Assembly (NCBI GenBank): GCA_907163375.1
Contig: CAJQUW010003216.1
Location: 1-64,000, forward strand
Source of the DNA: Prostheceraeus crozeri
Lineage: Eukaryota > Platyhelminthes > Polycladida > Euryleptidae
Reading direction: 5' to 3'
Length of the DNA stretch: 64,000 bases
Within the stretch, counting starts at the first letter, position 1. Every line of letters starts with the position of its first letter. The notes beneath the pieces are model-generated. The model did not search any database. It had not been told where the DNA came from and saw nothing but the letters and a program-made list of their open reading frames with translations. A program made the translations under genes and the position numbers. Below are positions 37,984 to 50,463 of this stretch, one piece after another.

Positions 37984-40900
37984 ATGGTAAGTTGAAAATT
38001 TCTTCACTCATCTCCCTCAAACGTGTGGCTAATAGCATCTTCCTCAATTTTCAGGCATCAACTTCATCACCAACGCCCTCCCTTCTCGAGGAAAGTTTAG
38101 AGTTGTTGAGTCAAGGTAGGTTGTAACAATACACTGAGACTTGAACAGAGATGATAGAATGATTTCTCTTTCAGGTGATACCAGTCCCATCTCGAGCGAG
38201 TCCATATCAACATTGTCGCGAGAATGCGACGATCGGGAATGTGCTGACTGTGGGCGCATCTTCACGAGGAAGCGTAATCTCGTCCGACACATCAAGCGAG
38301 GTGTTTGTAGACCTAAGTCAGCATCAATCTCCGAAGGTGGGGATGATTCTGTTAACGATGTCTCCTTTTCTTGCGATTTATGCATTCAGTCTTTTGAGTC
38401 ACATTTTGAACTATCTTCACATAGACTTCGACATACACACAGTGACGATAGTTATACTAACAGCACCTCCTCTATCCGACTCTCTGAAGTGTCGATAAAT
38501 AATTTATTGAGGAACTACCAGATGGAATCCTCAGAAACCATTACTGACTTTGAAGAATGGTTTCATCAAAATTCATCTTTGATTGGTGCGCTCTTCAACA
38601 ATTTAGTCAATTTTAGAATGAAGGCGCTCATCTATCTCAAAATAAAATATGTAAAAATCGACCACCATACTGGTCAAATAGTAGAGAGGTTGGAGTTTCA
38701 CATACCCTCCTCTCCTGCAACCGAAGTTGTAGACTGCGAGTCTTCGATAAATTTTCATATCCAAGGGTTAAAATTAAACATAGATAAATTTAACGAGCAT
38801 GATAGTGGACTCGTTTTTGATGGTATTGAGACCGCCATGATTAAAATCACTTTATTAGAAAACTACTCTGGAAGAGGCTCCTTTAAACTTCCGAAAAATT
38901 TAAAAAATAAAACAGCAGTCATTTCTGTAAATTGCGAATCGCACTGTTTTAAGTATGCCGTCCTCTCCATTCTCCTCTATAATGATGTACGGAATAGCCG
39001 ATACCGTAAGAGTAAGTATCTACAGTGGGAGAATGAATTAAGGTTTGATGACTGCAATAGTGAAGATATGAAAATTAAAGATATAGAAAAATTTGAAAAA
39101 TTGAACAACATCAAAATAGTTCTCCATGTTTGGGAAAAGGGATTGAAGGGTGTCCGCTACAACTCGCGTTCGAGTTGTTATGAGCACGTTGTCAACCTTT
39201 TATTAGTAAGACAGGATGATAGTGAGGAATGGCACTACTGCGGTATTCCCAAAATTTCTCGCTTATACCACCACTTAAGAAATTCTACCTCATCAGAGAT
39301 TTATTACTGTGACAGATGCATTCGGAACTTTAGGAGTAAAAACAAATTTGAAACTCATTACGAATGGTGTAAGCGAGGTAAACTACAAATGGAGCGCATG
39401 CCCAAAGATAAGGAGTTTTCATATAGAGAGAATGGAGATGAACTAAGTCCTCTTCGTGTCATCTATGCTGACATCGAATGCTATATTGATGATAACACCC
39501 ATCGAGCAGCAGCCATTTGCTGCTATGAAGTATGGCATGACCATTTCCAAAATAGAAAAAATAAAATGCACGTCTGGCAAGGTGAGGATTGTATTTACCA
39601 ATTCCTACAATTCCTCGAACAGGCTGTAAAATTTCAACAAAAGTATGATGGTGAACTCTATCGCAGATCATTGCATATGACAGCAGATGATCAAGCAAAA
39701 TTTGATAGTTGCAACGTTTGCCTCAAATGTAGGAAAACATTTGATGATGATAAGATTAAGAAAGTGCGCGACCATGACCACATCACTGGTAAATTTAGAA
39801 ACGCACTATGTTCAAAATGCAATTTTTCACTTAGGATGAAACGGCGTACATTACCCGTCATTTTCCATAATTTCAAGGGCTACGACAGCCATATGATAAT
39901 AAAAGGAGCTTTAGGTCAAATGAAAGAATAGAAGCATGATGTAATAGCACAAACGAGAGAGAAGTTTATGGCCATGACAGCAAAAGTGCCTGTCGATAAA
40001 ACTAAAGAAAATAAGACGGTCTATTTTGATATAAACTTTTTAGATTCCTACCAATTTATGACTGCATCACTGGCCTCTCTCGTGCAAAATCTAAAGTCTC
40101 TTCCACTAACACAAAATCTTAAGAAACAATATCCAAATCTAACCGATGAAGTCATCACACGGAAAAGAGTCTTTCCATATGCATATTTTGATGCGATTAG
40201 TAAACTCGGCGAGACTTCTCTTCCGCCCATAGATAAATTTAAAAATGATTTGACCGGCGCAGAATGCAAGACCGAAGATTATGATCATGCACAAGATGCA
40301 TGGATAAAATTTGACTGCCATACATTTGGCGAATATATGATTGCCTATCTTAAGTTAGATGTATTTTTGCTGGCTGATGTATTTCAGGAGTTTCGACGAG
40401 TGGCATTAGAAGAAGATAAGTTAGATCCCGTCCACTTTGTCAGTCTGCCAGCCATGTCATTTAAGTCTGCTTTTAAAATGACTGGTGAGACCATTCATCT
40501 CTTACAAGATCCAGAGATGTATAATCTATTTGAGCGAGGAATTCGCGGTGGTCTCACATTTGTAAATAAACATAGGTTAAAATCAAAATTAGTAGGCGAT
40601 GATCAGACTCATCTTAAGTATTATGACCAAAATAATTTATATGGTAGTTCACTATCCAAACCACTCCCTCACTCTGAGTTTAGCTGGTTAGATGATAGTG
40701 AAATTCAGCATCTCTCCAACCCTTCTAACATACTAGCAATTCCAGATGAAGGTGATTGGGGATATTATTTTGAGATAGATCTAATCTATCCAAATAATAT
40801 TAAACATAAAACCGTAGATTTTCCACTCGCACCCGAATCAGGTGAAGTGAGTAAAGATATGTTTTCCTTTATGAAACAATTTCATTAAGATTTAGAATCA

Positions 40901-41970
40901 TGTGGACAACCCAAGTATGAGCCTTGCCGCAAACTTTTACTCACTCAATATGATAAAGAAAACTATCTAGTCCACTTTAGCATCTTAAAATTTTATTTAG
41001 AAATGGGTATGATTTTAAAAAGAGTTCACCGCATTATTAAATTTAGACAGAAAGCCTTCCTCAAACCATATATTGATAGCAACAGCCAGAAACGTGCACT
41101 AGCCCAAAATAATTTTGAAAAAGATTTTTATAAGTATCGAATAATAGTCTATTTGGTAAGACGATGGAGGATGTTAGAAAACGTGTAAACTATAAACTAG
41201 TCAATGATGTTACAAAATTTAAGAAATTGGTCTCATCACCTCTATTCATCGATAGAGACATTATCGATGAGGACCTTGTAGGTGTTAAAATGATAAAATC
41301 TGAAGTTGAGTTGTGCAAGCCCATTTATATTGGCCAAGCTGTATTAGATTACTCTAAGCTTGAAATGTACCAACTCTTTTATAAAATACTAAAACCATGT
41401 CCTCTCGTAAAAGAGGTTCGTTTGTTGGGTGGTGATACAGATAGTTTCTTCTTAGGTATTACCACTCAAAAAGATTTAAATTTCAATGAAGTAGGAAAAT
41501 CTTTAGAAAGATATTTTGATACATCAAATTATCCTACTGATCACCCACTCTACTCCATCAAAAATAAGGCAAAACTTGGCTGCTTTAAGGATGAGACAGC
41601 AGGGAAGGAAATAGATGAAATAATTTTCCTCCGCCCAAAAATGTACAGTATGAAATTAAAGGATACCGACGATAGTATTAAGCGTGCTAAAGGCATATCA
41701 AGATCATTGGTCTCTAACATGAAACATAAAAATTTCAGGAAAGCCTATAGAAATAAAAATATAACGTTTGTCAATATGACAATCTTAAAATCTAAGTCGC
41801 ATGAGATCAAAACTTATACTTTTAGGAAACGGGCGCTTTCAGCATGGCAGGATAAGAGGTGCTGGTTAGAACATAACATATCTCTTCCACATAGACATCC
41901 TGACACAAACATACCTCCACCCAAAAGAATAAAACTCACGCTACCACATTCAGGAGATGTATTGACATAA
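37984..41970 (+). pseudogene. polB: Protein-primed PolB, copy C (multiple lesions)
   Basis: Same split start as B: ATG 37984-37986, intron 37987-38054, exon 2 38055-38115, intron 38116-38174, exon 3 from 38175. Zinc fingers, exonuclease motifs, 'DQNNLYG' and 'GGDTDSF' are all recognisable. Breaks: TAG at about 39929-39931 where B has Trp; a lost Asp codon followed by TAA at about 40886-40888 where B has Lys; and a 1-nt deletion near 41137. The 1-nt deletion of B near 22567 is absent here, so the lesions of the two copies are independent. Confidence 0.85.
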
Positions 41971-42148
41971 TCAACTTTAACTCAGTATTTTGATGTTGCT
42001 TTTTGTAGATATACATGGTTGTTTTATGTATCGCATGAGATCGTTTCTTCCTTGTGAATATATGCCTACAGTCAGCCCATTCCCCTATATCTGTGAAAAG
42101 ACTTTTTCATACACATATTTTTATTTCAATAAACATATCACAATGACT

Positions 42149-43668
42149 TCACTTTGTTTTCCGAAACACTAAAGTTACGAGGGATTTAGTATCTTTCACA
42201 TGGATGCACTCTTGTAAACCATTGGTAATTTTGATAGCAATAGAGGGTATAGTTTGTTTGATGACGGGATGATAGAAAATAGATTCAAACATCTTCTCGA
42301 CTATTCCATATGAAGCGTCTTTATCATGAATGAAATCACGTAAAATGTATTCTTTTTTCTCACCAACAGAAATAGGTAGAATCAAATCACTTTGAATGTA
42401 AAGGTGCTGTTCATGTTTATCAAGTGTCATTGGTGTTTCTATACCAATCGTATGCGCAGCAGTAAACACAGTTTGTAGCATTGAAAAACCAAAGAGTTTT
42501 TTCAAATTTTTACTCAATTGACATTGAATGTCATCACCCAGTTTCAGAACAACGCGATGATTTTCAATTGAAAACGAAATGTGGTGTGTCTTTACATCAT
42601 ATTTACTTTTCATCACATGCTTAAACTTCTGTTGTATAAAAGGATTTACTACATGAATGAAGCTTTCAACTGTATGATATAGACGCGGCATTAGATTGAT
42701 AGCAACTTTAGATTCTTGATAAGACTGGTAAATTTTCTTGATGCGATCACCATAGATGTCCACCCACCATTCATCATTAACTGAATCAGCTTTAGTGTGA
42801 TATTCATGAGAAGCATATACCACACCGCTTCCAATAATAGGTGTATAATGTCTTACAAAATGACGCAAGGTTGGAGAGAAATAAACTGTAAGTTTGTCAT
42901 TATATTTCTGAATGACCAACTTATTTTTGTCCGCCATAATTTTCTCTCCATACTTCTTACACACAGTCTCATTCCATCGTTTTACTAACTCAATAAGTGA
43001 TAAAGGTTGAACACCACGCTTTTTCAAAATGATGCGTTCTTCACATTCTACAACATCTTCATCAAATATTTTAAATCTATAATGAAATTTGTTGATTCGA
43101 TTTGAATAAACTTTTTTAACATTTGCAGTAGCAATTGACGTTAGATGTAGTCCATGACCAAAACCGAGATGTGGATAGAATTCATTATCCAACCTCAGTG
43201 TAAGACCTTTAGTAAAAGAATGAAAGCGAAGGAACTGTCTCCCACTCCAATGATAGATAGTAAACTCATAAACTTTCTGATCCTTATTCCTTGTGATGGA
43301 AGTATTACCACTATTGAATGCCATAATAATTTTCTCATTCCCAAATGGACCATAATAATCTGATTTTATCTGAATCCATTCCTGTTCCACTTTCCATCTG
43401 ACGTTAAATTGTATGGGAACTGGAATGCATTATTCATCGTTATTCCATCATGGGTTCGAGGAGTCAATATCATTTCTTCCAAATCATTCACATTCTGAAT
43501 ATTGCTATCATAGCAAATACTAAAAACGCCAACCTCCCATTCTCCTTCTAAATGTAGTGGGCGATTTAATTCTACTCGATAGTGTGATGGTTTATTTTTG
43601 GGAAATTTATTCATAGAAGCATTACTGGGTAAGTAGATAAGAAACGAGTCTTTATTTTTACTTTCCAT
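42149..43668 (-). pseudogene. Penton/fibre-like protein 2, copy C (1-nt frameshift)
   Basis: Starts at ATG 43668. One base is missing near 43380, just after 'TSDGKWN'; the rest (43390 down to 42149) is open. C keeps the ~25-residue segment lost from B ('KGLTLRLDNEFYPHLGFGH'). Apart from the frameshift it is about 500 residues. Confidence 0.65.
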
Positions 43669-43706
43669 AGTATTCACATTAGAAAATATATTAGCATACT
43701 TTTGCA

Positions 43707-45105
43707 TTAACTCATCATTCGGAAATGGAGTGTGATACTTGTCACAGTATCTTTATGAAAAGGAATCAACGCACCAGCATCGTCATAAATGGCAATATCA
43801 ATTTGTGGGATGTAGTTTGATTTCAGCTTTGTATAATGCACTTTCTTGAAAGTATGCTCAGATAAAATACTGAAGCTTTTTGGCTGGTATGGTATCATTG
43901 CTAGCAGTGGAGCTTCAACATCTCCCACACGTACATCTTCACCAATATTGGAATATATATGAAAATAGTTAATACGACGCGATAGTGACATGTCTGCGCT
44001 AGCTTTGGTTACAGTACCACTTTTAAAGATATTTCGATCAAAAACCCAAAATGTCCATTAGAGTTTTATCCATAATTAGTTCAATACCTTTTCCACTTAT
44101 AGTGAGAGACAAAACACCTTCTTTTTCAGAAAATGAAATATGTTGCTCATTAATCACTTCATTTAAATAATCTACAACCAATTTAACTGAAGTAATAATG
44201 CGAGGCATCAACACTCTTGTTTCATGTAAGATACCACCTAAAGGCTCTACACACTTTCTGTATAAAGATACGGTCCATTCTGTATCAAATTGATTTGACC
44301 TTTCACATGGTAAATGTTGCATATCAAATTTTCCATGAACAGCTGCAGAACGATGTCGCAGGAACTGATGAAAATCTTTTGAACAAACTAATACTAGATC
44401 ATCATCATTTAATTTACTTATTGCAATATGATTAGATGATTTGATATAAGTCAATGTTGCCACTTGTTTGCCATCAACTCGAAGAAGATAATTAAATTTC
44501 TTCAATAATGTTTCAGGAGTCATGTTTGTCCTTCTTGGCTTAATCACAATCTTCCTCACCAACGTCTTCTCATGTTTTGGAATAAGATCTACATAATAAG
44601 CTTCCTCTCGATATATTAACTGTTTATGACCACTTGGGTGGTAATTAACGTTATAATTATCATAGCTTGTTAAGGCGCTAGCGAGGTAACCTGAATCATT
44701 TCTTCAACTTGGACTTAAACCAACAATCTAATCTTTCTCAACTACATGATGTACATAATTATGATCATCATTGTGCGGAGTAAATTGGACAATATGTTTA
44801 CACGCTTTATTCAGGAAATCATATATAAACTTTTTACATGATAAGAGATCTTTCTTTGGCCACTGTGGAATGTATACTCGGCAGCCCTTTTCACATTGGT
44901 AAGCAGCTGTACGTCTCATATTAATAGTCATCACCTCATGATCAAAAGTATAGACACAGTTGCTATGAACAAGTTGAGTGACACACACTTCCCACTTTCC
45001 ATTTAGCTGTTGTGTATGATCAATGGGAGTAGAAAAGAGTGCGGCTCGATTACTAGCAAATCTATTTGCGGCCGCATTGCTAAGCAAAATATGATAAAAC
45101 GACAT
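43707..45105 (-). pseudogene. Penton/fibre-like protein 1, copy C (stops and a frameshift)
   Basis: Starts at ATG 45105. It keeps the full length (~465 codons) that B has partly deleted. Lesions: TAG at about 44728-44730 (shared with B), TGA at about 44702, and one extra T in a T run near 44040. The C-terminal third, absent from B, includes 'SRRINYFHIYSNIGEDV', a type of motif seen in Polinton structural proteins. Confidence 0.6.
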
Positions 45106-45140
45106 TTTTATATTGCTGATCTGCGACTTTGCATAACATC

Positions 45141-45497
45141 ATGAAGACTTGGATTTTGGACTCTCTACAATATATCAGAGTTGATCGTGATGGAAACGTA
45201 CATTTCAAAAATTCTCATGGTCATACATCAAGAGGTATTACATTAACATGGCGACAATTTGTCAACCTCAATGATATCATGAGGGATTTGGAATATTTTG
45301 AAACATTAAAATTCATCTCCTTGGGTGATCAAGTTTGGCTTCAACGTCGCAACAATGAAATTCAAATCTGCCATTCTCATTCCTCAAACTGTTTCTCATT
45401 TCGCAAATACAATTGGGAGAAGTATAGAAGATACATACATCGCTCCATCATGACATTTATTCGTCGTGAGTTCATCGCCCTACTATGCAAATCTTAA
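45141..45497 (+). CDS. PC4-like protein (118 aa), intact in C
   Basis: Starts at ATG 45141; the fourth codon is Trp (TAG in B). It has two strand-helix units similar to PC4 halves: 'GNVHFKNS', 'GITLTWRQFVNLNDIMRDL', then 'QVWLQRRNNEIQICHS' and 'NWEKYRRYIHRSIMTF'. By family knowledge PC4-like proteins bind melted DNA and aid transcription or replication. The assignment rests on pattern only. The divergent start of penton-like 1 is 35 bp away. Confidence 0.45.
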   Translation: MKTWILDSLQYIRVDRDGNVHFKNSHGHTSRGITLTWRQFVNLNDIMRDLEYFETLKFISLGDQVWLQRRNNEIQICHSHSSNCFSFRKYNWEKYRRYIHRSIMTFIRREFIALLCKS

Positions 45498-45519
45498 TCA
45501 GACATGACTACCACGCACC

Positions 45520-46170
45520 ATGAGTTGGAAATTAGATTCTCTACAACGTATTGAAACGGATCATGATCGAAACGTCTATTTCAAAGATTCAACTGGAAAT
45601 GTGAGAAGAGAGTTTGCTTTATCTTATCGTCATTTTCAGTCTCTACATCATATCATGAAGGATTTGAAATACTTCTATATGAAAAGACATTCACGTATTG
45701 GAAATCGCATATGGTTGCGCGTCAACAAACGGCGAATTCAACTCTATCATTCCCAACTCCATACTAACTTCACATTTCATCAAGGTAGTTGGGAAAAGTA
45801 TAAAAGGAAGGTACATCGCTCAATTTACTCATTTCTTCATTATGAAGCGCCATTGCTACACCATCGTCAACATTCTCCGTCGCTTCAGACTCTACAACAA
45901 AATCGATCACGCAACATTACACCAACAACTTCCAAACAGCAAGTATTACCCGTGCCGACCTCAAATGTTAATGGTGAAGATGAACAATTCATGGAATCTT
46001 CAACTCTTCCCAAATGGGACTGCACAGATTCTCGGCGCCCTTTCTCATTCATCGGCGCAGTCAATGCGCTTAGAGCTACAAAGACTACTACGTCGGATAT
46101 GGAAGAGGGAGAGGTGTGTGATGTCGAATCTGACTGTGGACAATATGGTGATCTCTACTCAATTGAGTGA
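45520..46170 (+). CDS. PC4-like protein with low-complexity tail, copy C (216 aa)
   Basis: Same length as in B; the first 110 residues are almost unchanged, and about nine changes fall in the tail that overlaps the TBP-like gene. Confidence 0.45.
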   Translation: MSWKLDSLQRIETDHDRNVYFKDSTGNVRREFALSYRHFQSLHHIMKDLKYFYMKRHSRIGNRIWLRVNKRRIQLYHSQLHTNFTFHQGSWEKYKRKVHRSIYSFLHYEAPLLHHRQHSPSLQTLQQNRSRNITPTTSKQQVLPVPTSNVNGEDEQFMESSTLPKWDCTDSRRPFSFIGAVNALRATKTTTSDMEEGEVCDVESDCGQYGDLYSIE

Positions 46171-46408
46171 AAGTGTATCATTTTTGAAGATTCGTACCAG
46201 CAGTTACAATTTGTGTTATGAACCCGAACTTTTTCCTGCAGCTCTCATTAGTTGTTGGTTACCTGTGCATGTGGCAATCTTTCATAATAGTAAAGTGATC
46301 ATTACTGGACTAAAATCTCATGTACAAGCAAATGTGATCCTAGACTATCTCATCGAGTATGTACGTACCCAGCGGATTGTAAAATACAAAACAATTTTTC
46401 CAACATGA
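45842..46408 (+). CDS. TATA-binding-protein-like protein, copy C (188 aa)
   Basis: Differs from B at about six residues plus a 7-residue C-terminal extension caused by a changed stop. Both TBP-type repeats and their 'LFPNGTAQILGA' and 'IFHNSKVIITG' cores are unchanged. The first 329 bases overlap the PC4-like gene. Confidence 0.7.
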   Translation: MKRHCYTIVNILRRFRLYNKIDHATLHQQLPNSKYYPCRPQMLMVKMNNSWNLQLFPNGTAQILGALSHSSAQSMRLELQRLLRRIWKRERCVMSNLTVDNMVISTQLSESVSFLKIRTSSYNLCYEPELFPAALISCWLPVHVAIFHNSKVIITGLKSHVQANVILDYLIEYVRTQRIVKYKTIFPT

Positions 46409-46413
46409 TGTTT

Positions 46414-46726
46414 TTATTTCAAATCATGATAGAACTTACAAATCATTTTTTCATTAGAGGATGGATTACATGAAAAGTTTTGAATAACAGATACAAATCG
46501 AGATACATGTAAACGTTTTAAGATGAAGTACAGTACAAAAGCACCACACGTTGATGAAAGTGGATGTTGTAGTATGCGTTTATTTCGCTGATATTGACGC
46601 GTATGTTTTCTCAACCACTGCTGTGTAGGTATTGAGTGAATAGACATTATCGAAAGCTTTCAACGTCGCTTCGTCTGCATTACGCTGCACTTTAGTCTTA
46701 ATATCGTCAGCAGTCAACCAACTCAT
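46414..46726 (-). pseudogene. Adenain-like protease, copy C (deleted)
   Basis: A 149-bp deletion near 46630-46645 joins residue ~30 to residue ~83 out of frame, removing the catalytic His and Asp. The Cys part 'SSTCGAFVLYF' survives. The start overlaps the capsid stop as in B. Confidence 0.8.
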
Positions 46727-48003
46727 TAACGATTATACTGAAGAATCACGTCACGATACTTTGTAATTTCAATATTTGAATCGAAGACTGCATAAATTAA
46801 TACATTGATCGTCTCAGGTAGTGTTCTTTTGAACGTCAAATCCAAACGAATATTATGAGGCACGTTCGCTTGACGATAGGGTGCACTAATATCGCTGTCA
46901 GCAGTCAAATCAAATGCATAAATAGTATATCCACTCTTAAACTCTTTCATAGTAAGTCCGTTGGTGTCATCCGTATTGTGAAAGCCAAAGACATCCATAA
47001 AATCAACATAACTGCGCATAAATTGATCCGCTGCAAAATCTGGTTTGCAGGGTGGACCAGGATGACTCACACCATTTACACGTAAAGCAATTTCACTTAA
47101 CTGATTGTGTTTAAAATTGAAAGGATTCTTCTTTATATTACCATTAAATGCATCATTTTCAACCATTGCCACCATGAGGAGCTTCGGTGCTTCCGATGGA
47201 AAGAGGCCATCTTTCATGAAACTCTTTTGATCTTTCGGAATTGTAAAGGTGAGAAGCTTTGTATGCTGAATGGGGTAAATGGCATTTTGGCGGTTAAGAC
47301 CTTCAGCATGTCCTCTAATGACACTTGGATTCGGTACTACTCGACGAATGTAAAGTGCAATATCTTCCACATGAATTCTAAAATTGTCAACTTTACCAAA
47401 TGCATTCAGCGCAAATTCAGGCTTATTCAATGTCAGCTTGAGTCGCATGCTGGTATTACAGAGTAAAAACTTTGACTGTCTAAAGAAGTCTAAATTCAGC
47501 GGACCATATAGCTGACATACTCTACTATCTTTAATCATAGCAGATCGCTTTACAAAGCCACTGTTTGTTTCAACATCAAATTTTCCTGCTTCATCTCTGT
47601 ACCATCCCATGGCTTCCATATGACTTTTTTGTGCTGCTGGATGAAACTGTGATACATGATTGAAATATGATTTATAGGGATAATCGCTTTGACCACCTTC
47701 CACCTGCTGCTCTCCAATCGTTAGAGAAACATCGCGAAGTAATGTAGTCAATGGTAAATTGTTCAGTCCAATTTTATGCACATCTTCAATAGCAGTTCCA
47801 TCTGCTTGCTTAATTCTAAACCTCAAATCAACCATCGCATAACTGAAATCTATGTAGTCATCACTACCACCAGGAATAACAAATTCAATGGGGCCAGCAT
47901 TCTCAGCTGTTCGAGGATGATAATCTACAATACTTGAACTAAGAATATCTGTCTGTATGGCTTGTTGATCAAACAAACAAAATCCGGAAGTTTTACACTC
48001 CAT
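46726..48003 (-). CDS. Major capsid protein, intact (425 aa)
   Basis: Hexon-like double-jelly-roll capsid protein of the Polinton/adintovirus type, recognised by its likeness to the F54H12.2-like proteins scattered through animal genomes. N-terminal part: 'GPIEFVIPGGSDDYIDFS', 'LTTLLRDVSLTIGEQQVEGG', 'YPYKSYFNHVSQFHP'; the C-terminal part ends 'VLIYAVFDSNIEI'. It is shorter than many Polinton capsid proteins but collinear with no internal break. It is flanked by the core protein upstream and coupled to the protease downstream. This is the only complete capsid gene in the window. Confidence 0.85.
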   Translation of the reverse strand: MECKTSGFCLFDQQAIQTDILSSSIVDYHPRTAENAGPIEFVIPGGSDDYIDFSYAMVDLRFRIKQADGTAIEDVHKIGLNNLPLTTLLRDVSLTIGEQQVEGGQSDYPYKSYFNHVSQFHPAAQKSHMEAMGWYRDEAGKFDVETNSGFVKRSAMIKDSRVCQLYGPLNLDFFRQSKFLLCNTSMRLKLTLNKPEFALNAFGKVDNFRIHVEDIALYIRRVVPNPSVIRGHAEGLNRQNAIYPIQHTKLLTFTIPKDQKSFMKDGLFPSEAPKLLMVAMVENDAFNGNIKKNPFNFKHNQLSEIALRVNGVSHPGPPCKPDFAADQFMRSYVDFMDVFGFHNTDDTNGLTMKEFKSGYTIYAFDLTADSDISAPYRQANVPHNIRLDLTFKRTLPETINVLIYAVFDSNIEITKYRDVILQYNR

Positions 48004-48005
48004 GA

Positions 48006-48461
48006 TTAGAAGTTATAGCAGCGTCGTCGTTTAGCGCCTGATGAATGATTAGAGCCTCTGCGACGTTTGCGTGAATGCCTTTTGACTGAAGATCGCATCC
48101 TACCAGCTCCGCGATGTTTCCTTCTTCCTTTATTCATTCGTTTAGGCGATTTCTTTCCTTGAGTAACACCAGCAAAGGTCTGCTTCAATGTTTTTCAACC
48201 ACGTTCCTTCCCACGATTCAACAAACTGCTCTTAAAACTTCTACCTCTGGAAAGATCACTAGCAACATCACCAGCAAAGCCAACGGCATTACTTAAAACA
48301 TTTCGTTTTAAAGATCTTCCGACATTGGATACGAGAGGTGCTACAACAGATTTCAGTGCACCAAGTATGCTACCTCCACGTTGGCGGCGAGCGCCGATGT
48401 AAATTTGTCCTCCACCACTTACATAGGAGGGTCGTGAATAAAATGAGGCAGTTGGATTCAT
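48006..48461 (-). pseudogene. Core/pVI-like protein with in-frame TGA, copy C
   Basis: 48195-48461 encodes the Gly/Arg-rich N-terminal part and ends at the same TGA as B; 48006-48194 is the open basic tail. Codon changes relative to B are few. It could be read through or made as two products. Confidence 0.55.
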
Positions 48462-48502
48462 AGCTCAAACCCTAAACATTGTTAGTTACAACTTTGCATG
48501 AA

Positions 48503-49591
48503 TCACTGTCGATCACTTAGATGAAAGATGTCGGCACGACGCATCCAAGAGTTCATACTTGAAGGATAACCAGTCCATTTAACAAGACACCATTCTTCAC
48601 CTTGCCGTTTTTTACATCGAATGATTTTCTCTACCAAATATGTTTCACTTTCAGTGACTACCTCAATCTCATCGCGGTAAAAGCTACCCTCAATTTCTTC
48701 ATTATCGTAATCTTTCAACTTGTAGGTGGTGGGAGAGTCTTTTTGGTTAATACTTGATACTGTAAATACCTCCTCTGTCCAATTCGGAAGGTACCCTTTA
48801 GCAAAAACACTTTTCACTTTTGAGATACGACCTTTATCACCAATTTCCACATCACTTTTCACATGAGTGGGTTTACGTTGGAATGATTCACGCACTTTAT
48901 CTACATTGTCAGCATTTACATCTACTGGTCTGAATCCAATAGAACGATGGATAGAGTGATTGTAGGCATGGAGTGTATCTTGTAGAACCTTCGTCCAATT
49001 TTGTGTCAAGTTGGCAGTAAAATGTCGCCACAAGCAATTTTTTAATGTGCGATTAAAACGTTCAACGAGTGCAGCTTTATAAGCACTCTTTACACTAAAC
49101 AACTGAACGTCATGCCTCTCAAATAATCTTCTCACATGCTGATTTTCAAACTCTTTTCCTTGATCACTCTGAATTCTTTTTGGAATGCGACCTTCTCGAA
49201 AAATTGTTTGGAATGCTTTTGCTACTCCTTTCCCTTCTTTAGTTTTTAAAGGTTGAGCCCACGCATAACGCGAGAAAATATCAATGACGGTTAAAATAAA
49301 ATTATTGCCCGAGTTATGTTTTGAAATGGAGGCGACATCACACAAATCTGCTTGCCACTGTTCATCAATGTCATGAACAATATAATGGCGGGTGCGGTAC
49401 TTCTTTTTCGCTTGTTTGTGGAGTGTATAGGTAGCCTGACCCTTTAACCATCGTTTCACTTGTGATTGTGGAAGACCACTCGCTTTTGACAATTTCTTGA
49501 TCGATGCAAATCCTGCCGGATGTTTTACATCATAATAGATTGACTTCAAACGTTCAGTTGATGACGACTGACTCTTTTTCCTCCTTCTCAT
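48503..49591 (-). CDS. Polinton integrase, copy C (intact)
   Basis: Same 362-residue extent from ATG 49591, with both catalytic Asp residues, the Glu and the chromodomain. Differences from B include Asp-Ile to Asp-Val-Gln near residue 160 and Val to Gly near residue 255. Confidence 0.9.
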   Translation of the reverse strand: MRRRKKSQSSSTERLKSIYYDVKHPAGFASIKKLSKASGLPQSQVKRWLKGQATYTLHKQAKKKYRTRHYIVHDIDEQWQADLCDVASISKHNSGNNFILTVIDIFSRYAWAQPLKTKEGKGVAKAFQTIFREGRIPKRIQSDQGKEFENQHVRRLFERHDVQLFSVKSAYKAALVERFNRTLKNCLWRHFTANLTQNWTKVLQDTLHAYNHSIHRSIGFRPVDVNADNVDKVRESFQRKPTHVKSDVEIGDKGRISKVKSVFAKGYLPNWTEEVFTVSSINQKDSPTTYKLKDYDNEEIEGSFYRDEIEVVTESETYLVEKIIRCKKRQGEEWCLVKWTGYPSSMNSWMRRADIFHLSDRQ

Positions 49592-49769
49592 CTTTTTGCT
49601 TTCTTGCCTTTCTACATTTACAACAACTGCAGCATTTAGCTTTAGCGGTTTTGCGATCGTGTTCACATTGCTTAGGAGTTTCATTGTGAGAGCTGGCGCA
49701 GCAAGTGCAAGTGACAACGACATTCACCTCTGGCGGCTCATTACATGGCAAGCAACACATCTGCTTCAT
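49554..49769 (-). CDS. Small cysteine-rich protein, copy C (71 aa)
   Basis: Identical to B except one residue. All cysteines are kept. Confidence 0.45.
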   Translation of the reverse strand: MKQMCCLPCNEPPEVNVVVTCTCCASSHNETPKQCEHDRKTAKAKCCSCCKCRKARKQKDEKEEKESVVIN

Positions 49770-49770
49770 A

Positions 49771-50463
49771 TTAATAGTCTGAGAACATGTATTTCTTGGG
49801 AGGAGCTGCTTTACGTTTTCCTTTTACCAGTTTTAGTGGTGGCGTAGATCTACGTCGAGTTCTTCCTCTTGTTTGCTTAGTGAGTGTGGGAGGGGATGTA
49901 GCAGGTGACGCCTTAAACCAATTTGTTTGCATTTTCATCGTCTGAAGCATTGGAGCAGTAGCCACTGTTGAATCAAGTTCTTTCAATGTCTCATTATTCA
50001 AAGCAAATTTTGGCACATTATGCTTTTTCAATAGTTTAAGAAAGTATGTCCAACCAGGTGGAACATAGCCCTGACGGCGCTTTCTACGTGTCGCATACTG
50101 AATCAAGTCTTCATAACGTGAAGCATCAATCACTTTATTTTCATCTGTAATGATTTCTCCTCTATCATTTACATTGAGGTGGGGTTCAATGCTGTTGAAA
50201 AGAGATATGGCATGTGCGCGAGATGCTAAAGGTGTAGCAGTCGATACAGAGTCACGCATCTTATTCTTCAAGTTTTTCAATTGCTCAACAGTTTCCGATT
50301 GTAATAATACAGCACGATGTGGATCTTTGATGTGAACATTTTGCTGATAATCTATTTCTTTCCTATACATTTGATTTGCAAGAGGTTGCTTTACTTGCTG
50401 CATGGCAGTCAATTGTACATATTCATCCTGAGGAATAACAATCATGCGAGAATAAGAACTCAT
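49771..50463 (-). CDS. Conserved Polinton protein of unknown function, copy C (230 aa)
   Basis: Has one more Asn than B ('KKHNVPKFAL'), a version closer to what is usual for this family. Its start overlaps the ATPase stop (ATGA). Confidence 0.6.
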   Translation of the reverse strand: MSSYSRMIVIPQDEYVQLTAMQQVKQPLANQMYRKEIDYQQNVHIKDPHRAVLLQSETVEQLKNLKNKMRDSVSTATPLASRAHAISLFNSIEPHLNVNDRGEIITDENKVIDASRYEDLIQYATRRKRRQGYVPPGWTYFLKLLKKHNVPKFALNNETLKELDSTVATAPMLQTMKMQTNWFKASPATSPPTLTKQTRGRTRRRSTPPLKLVKGKRKAAPPKKYMFSDY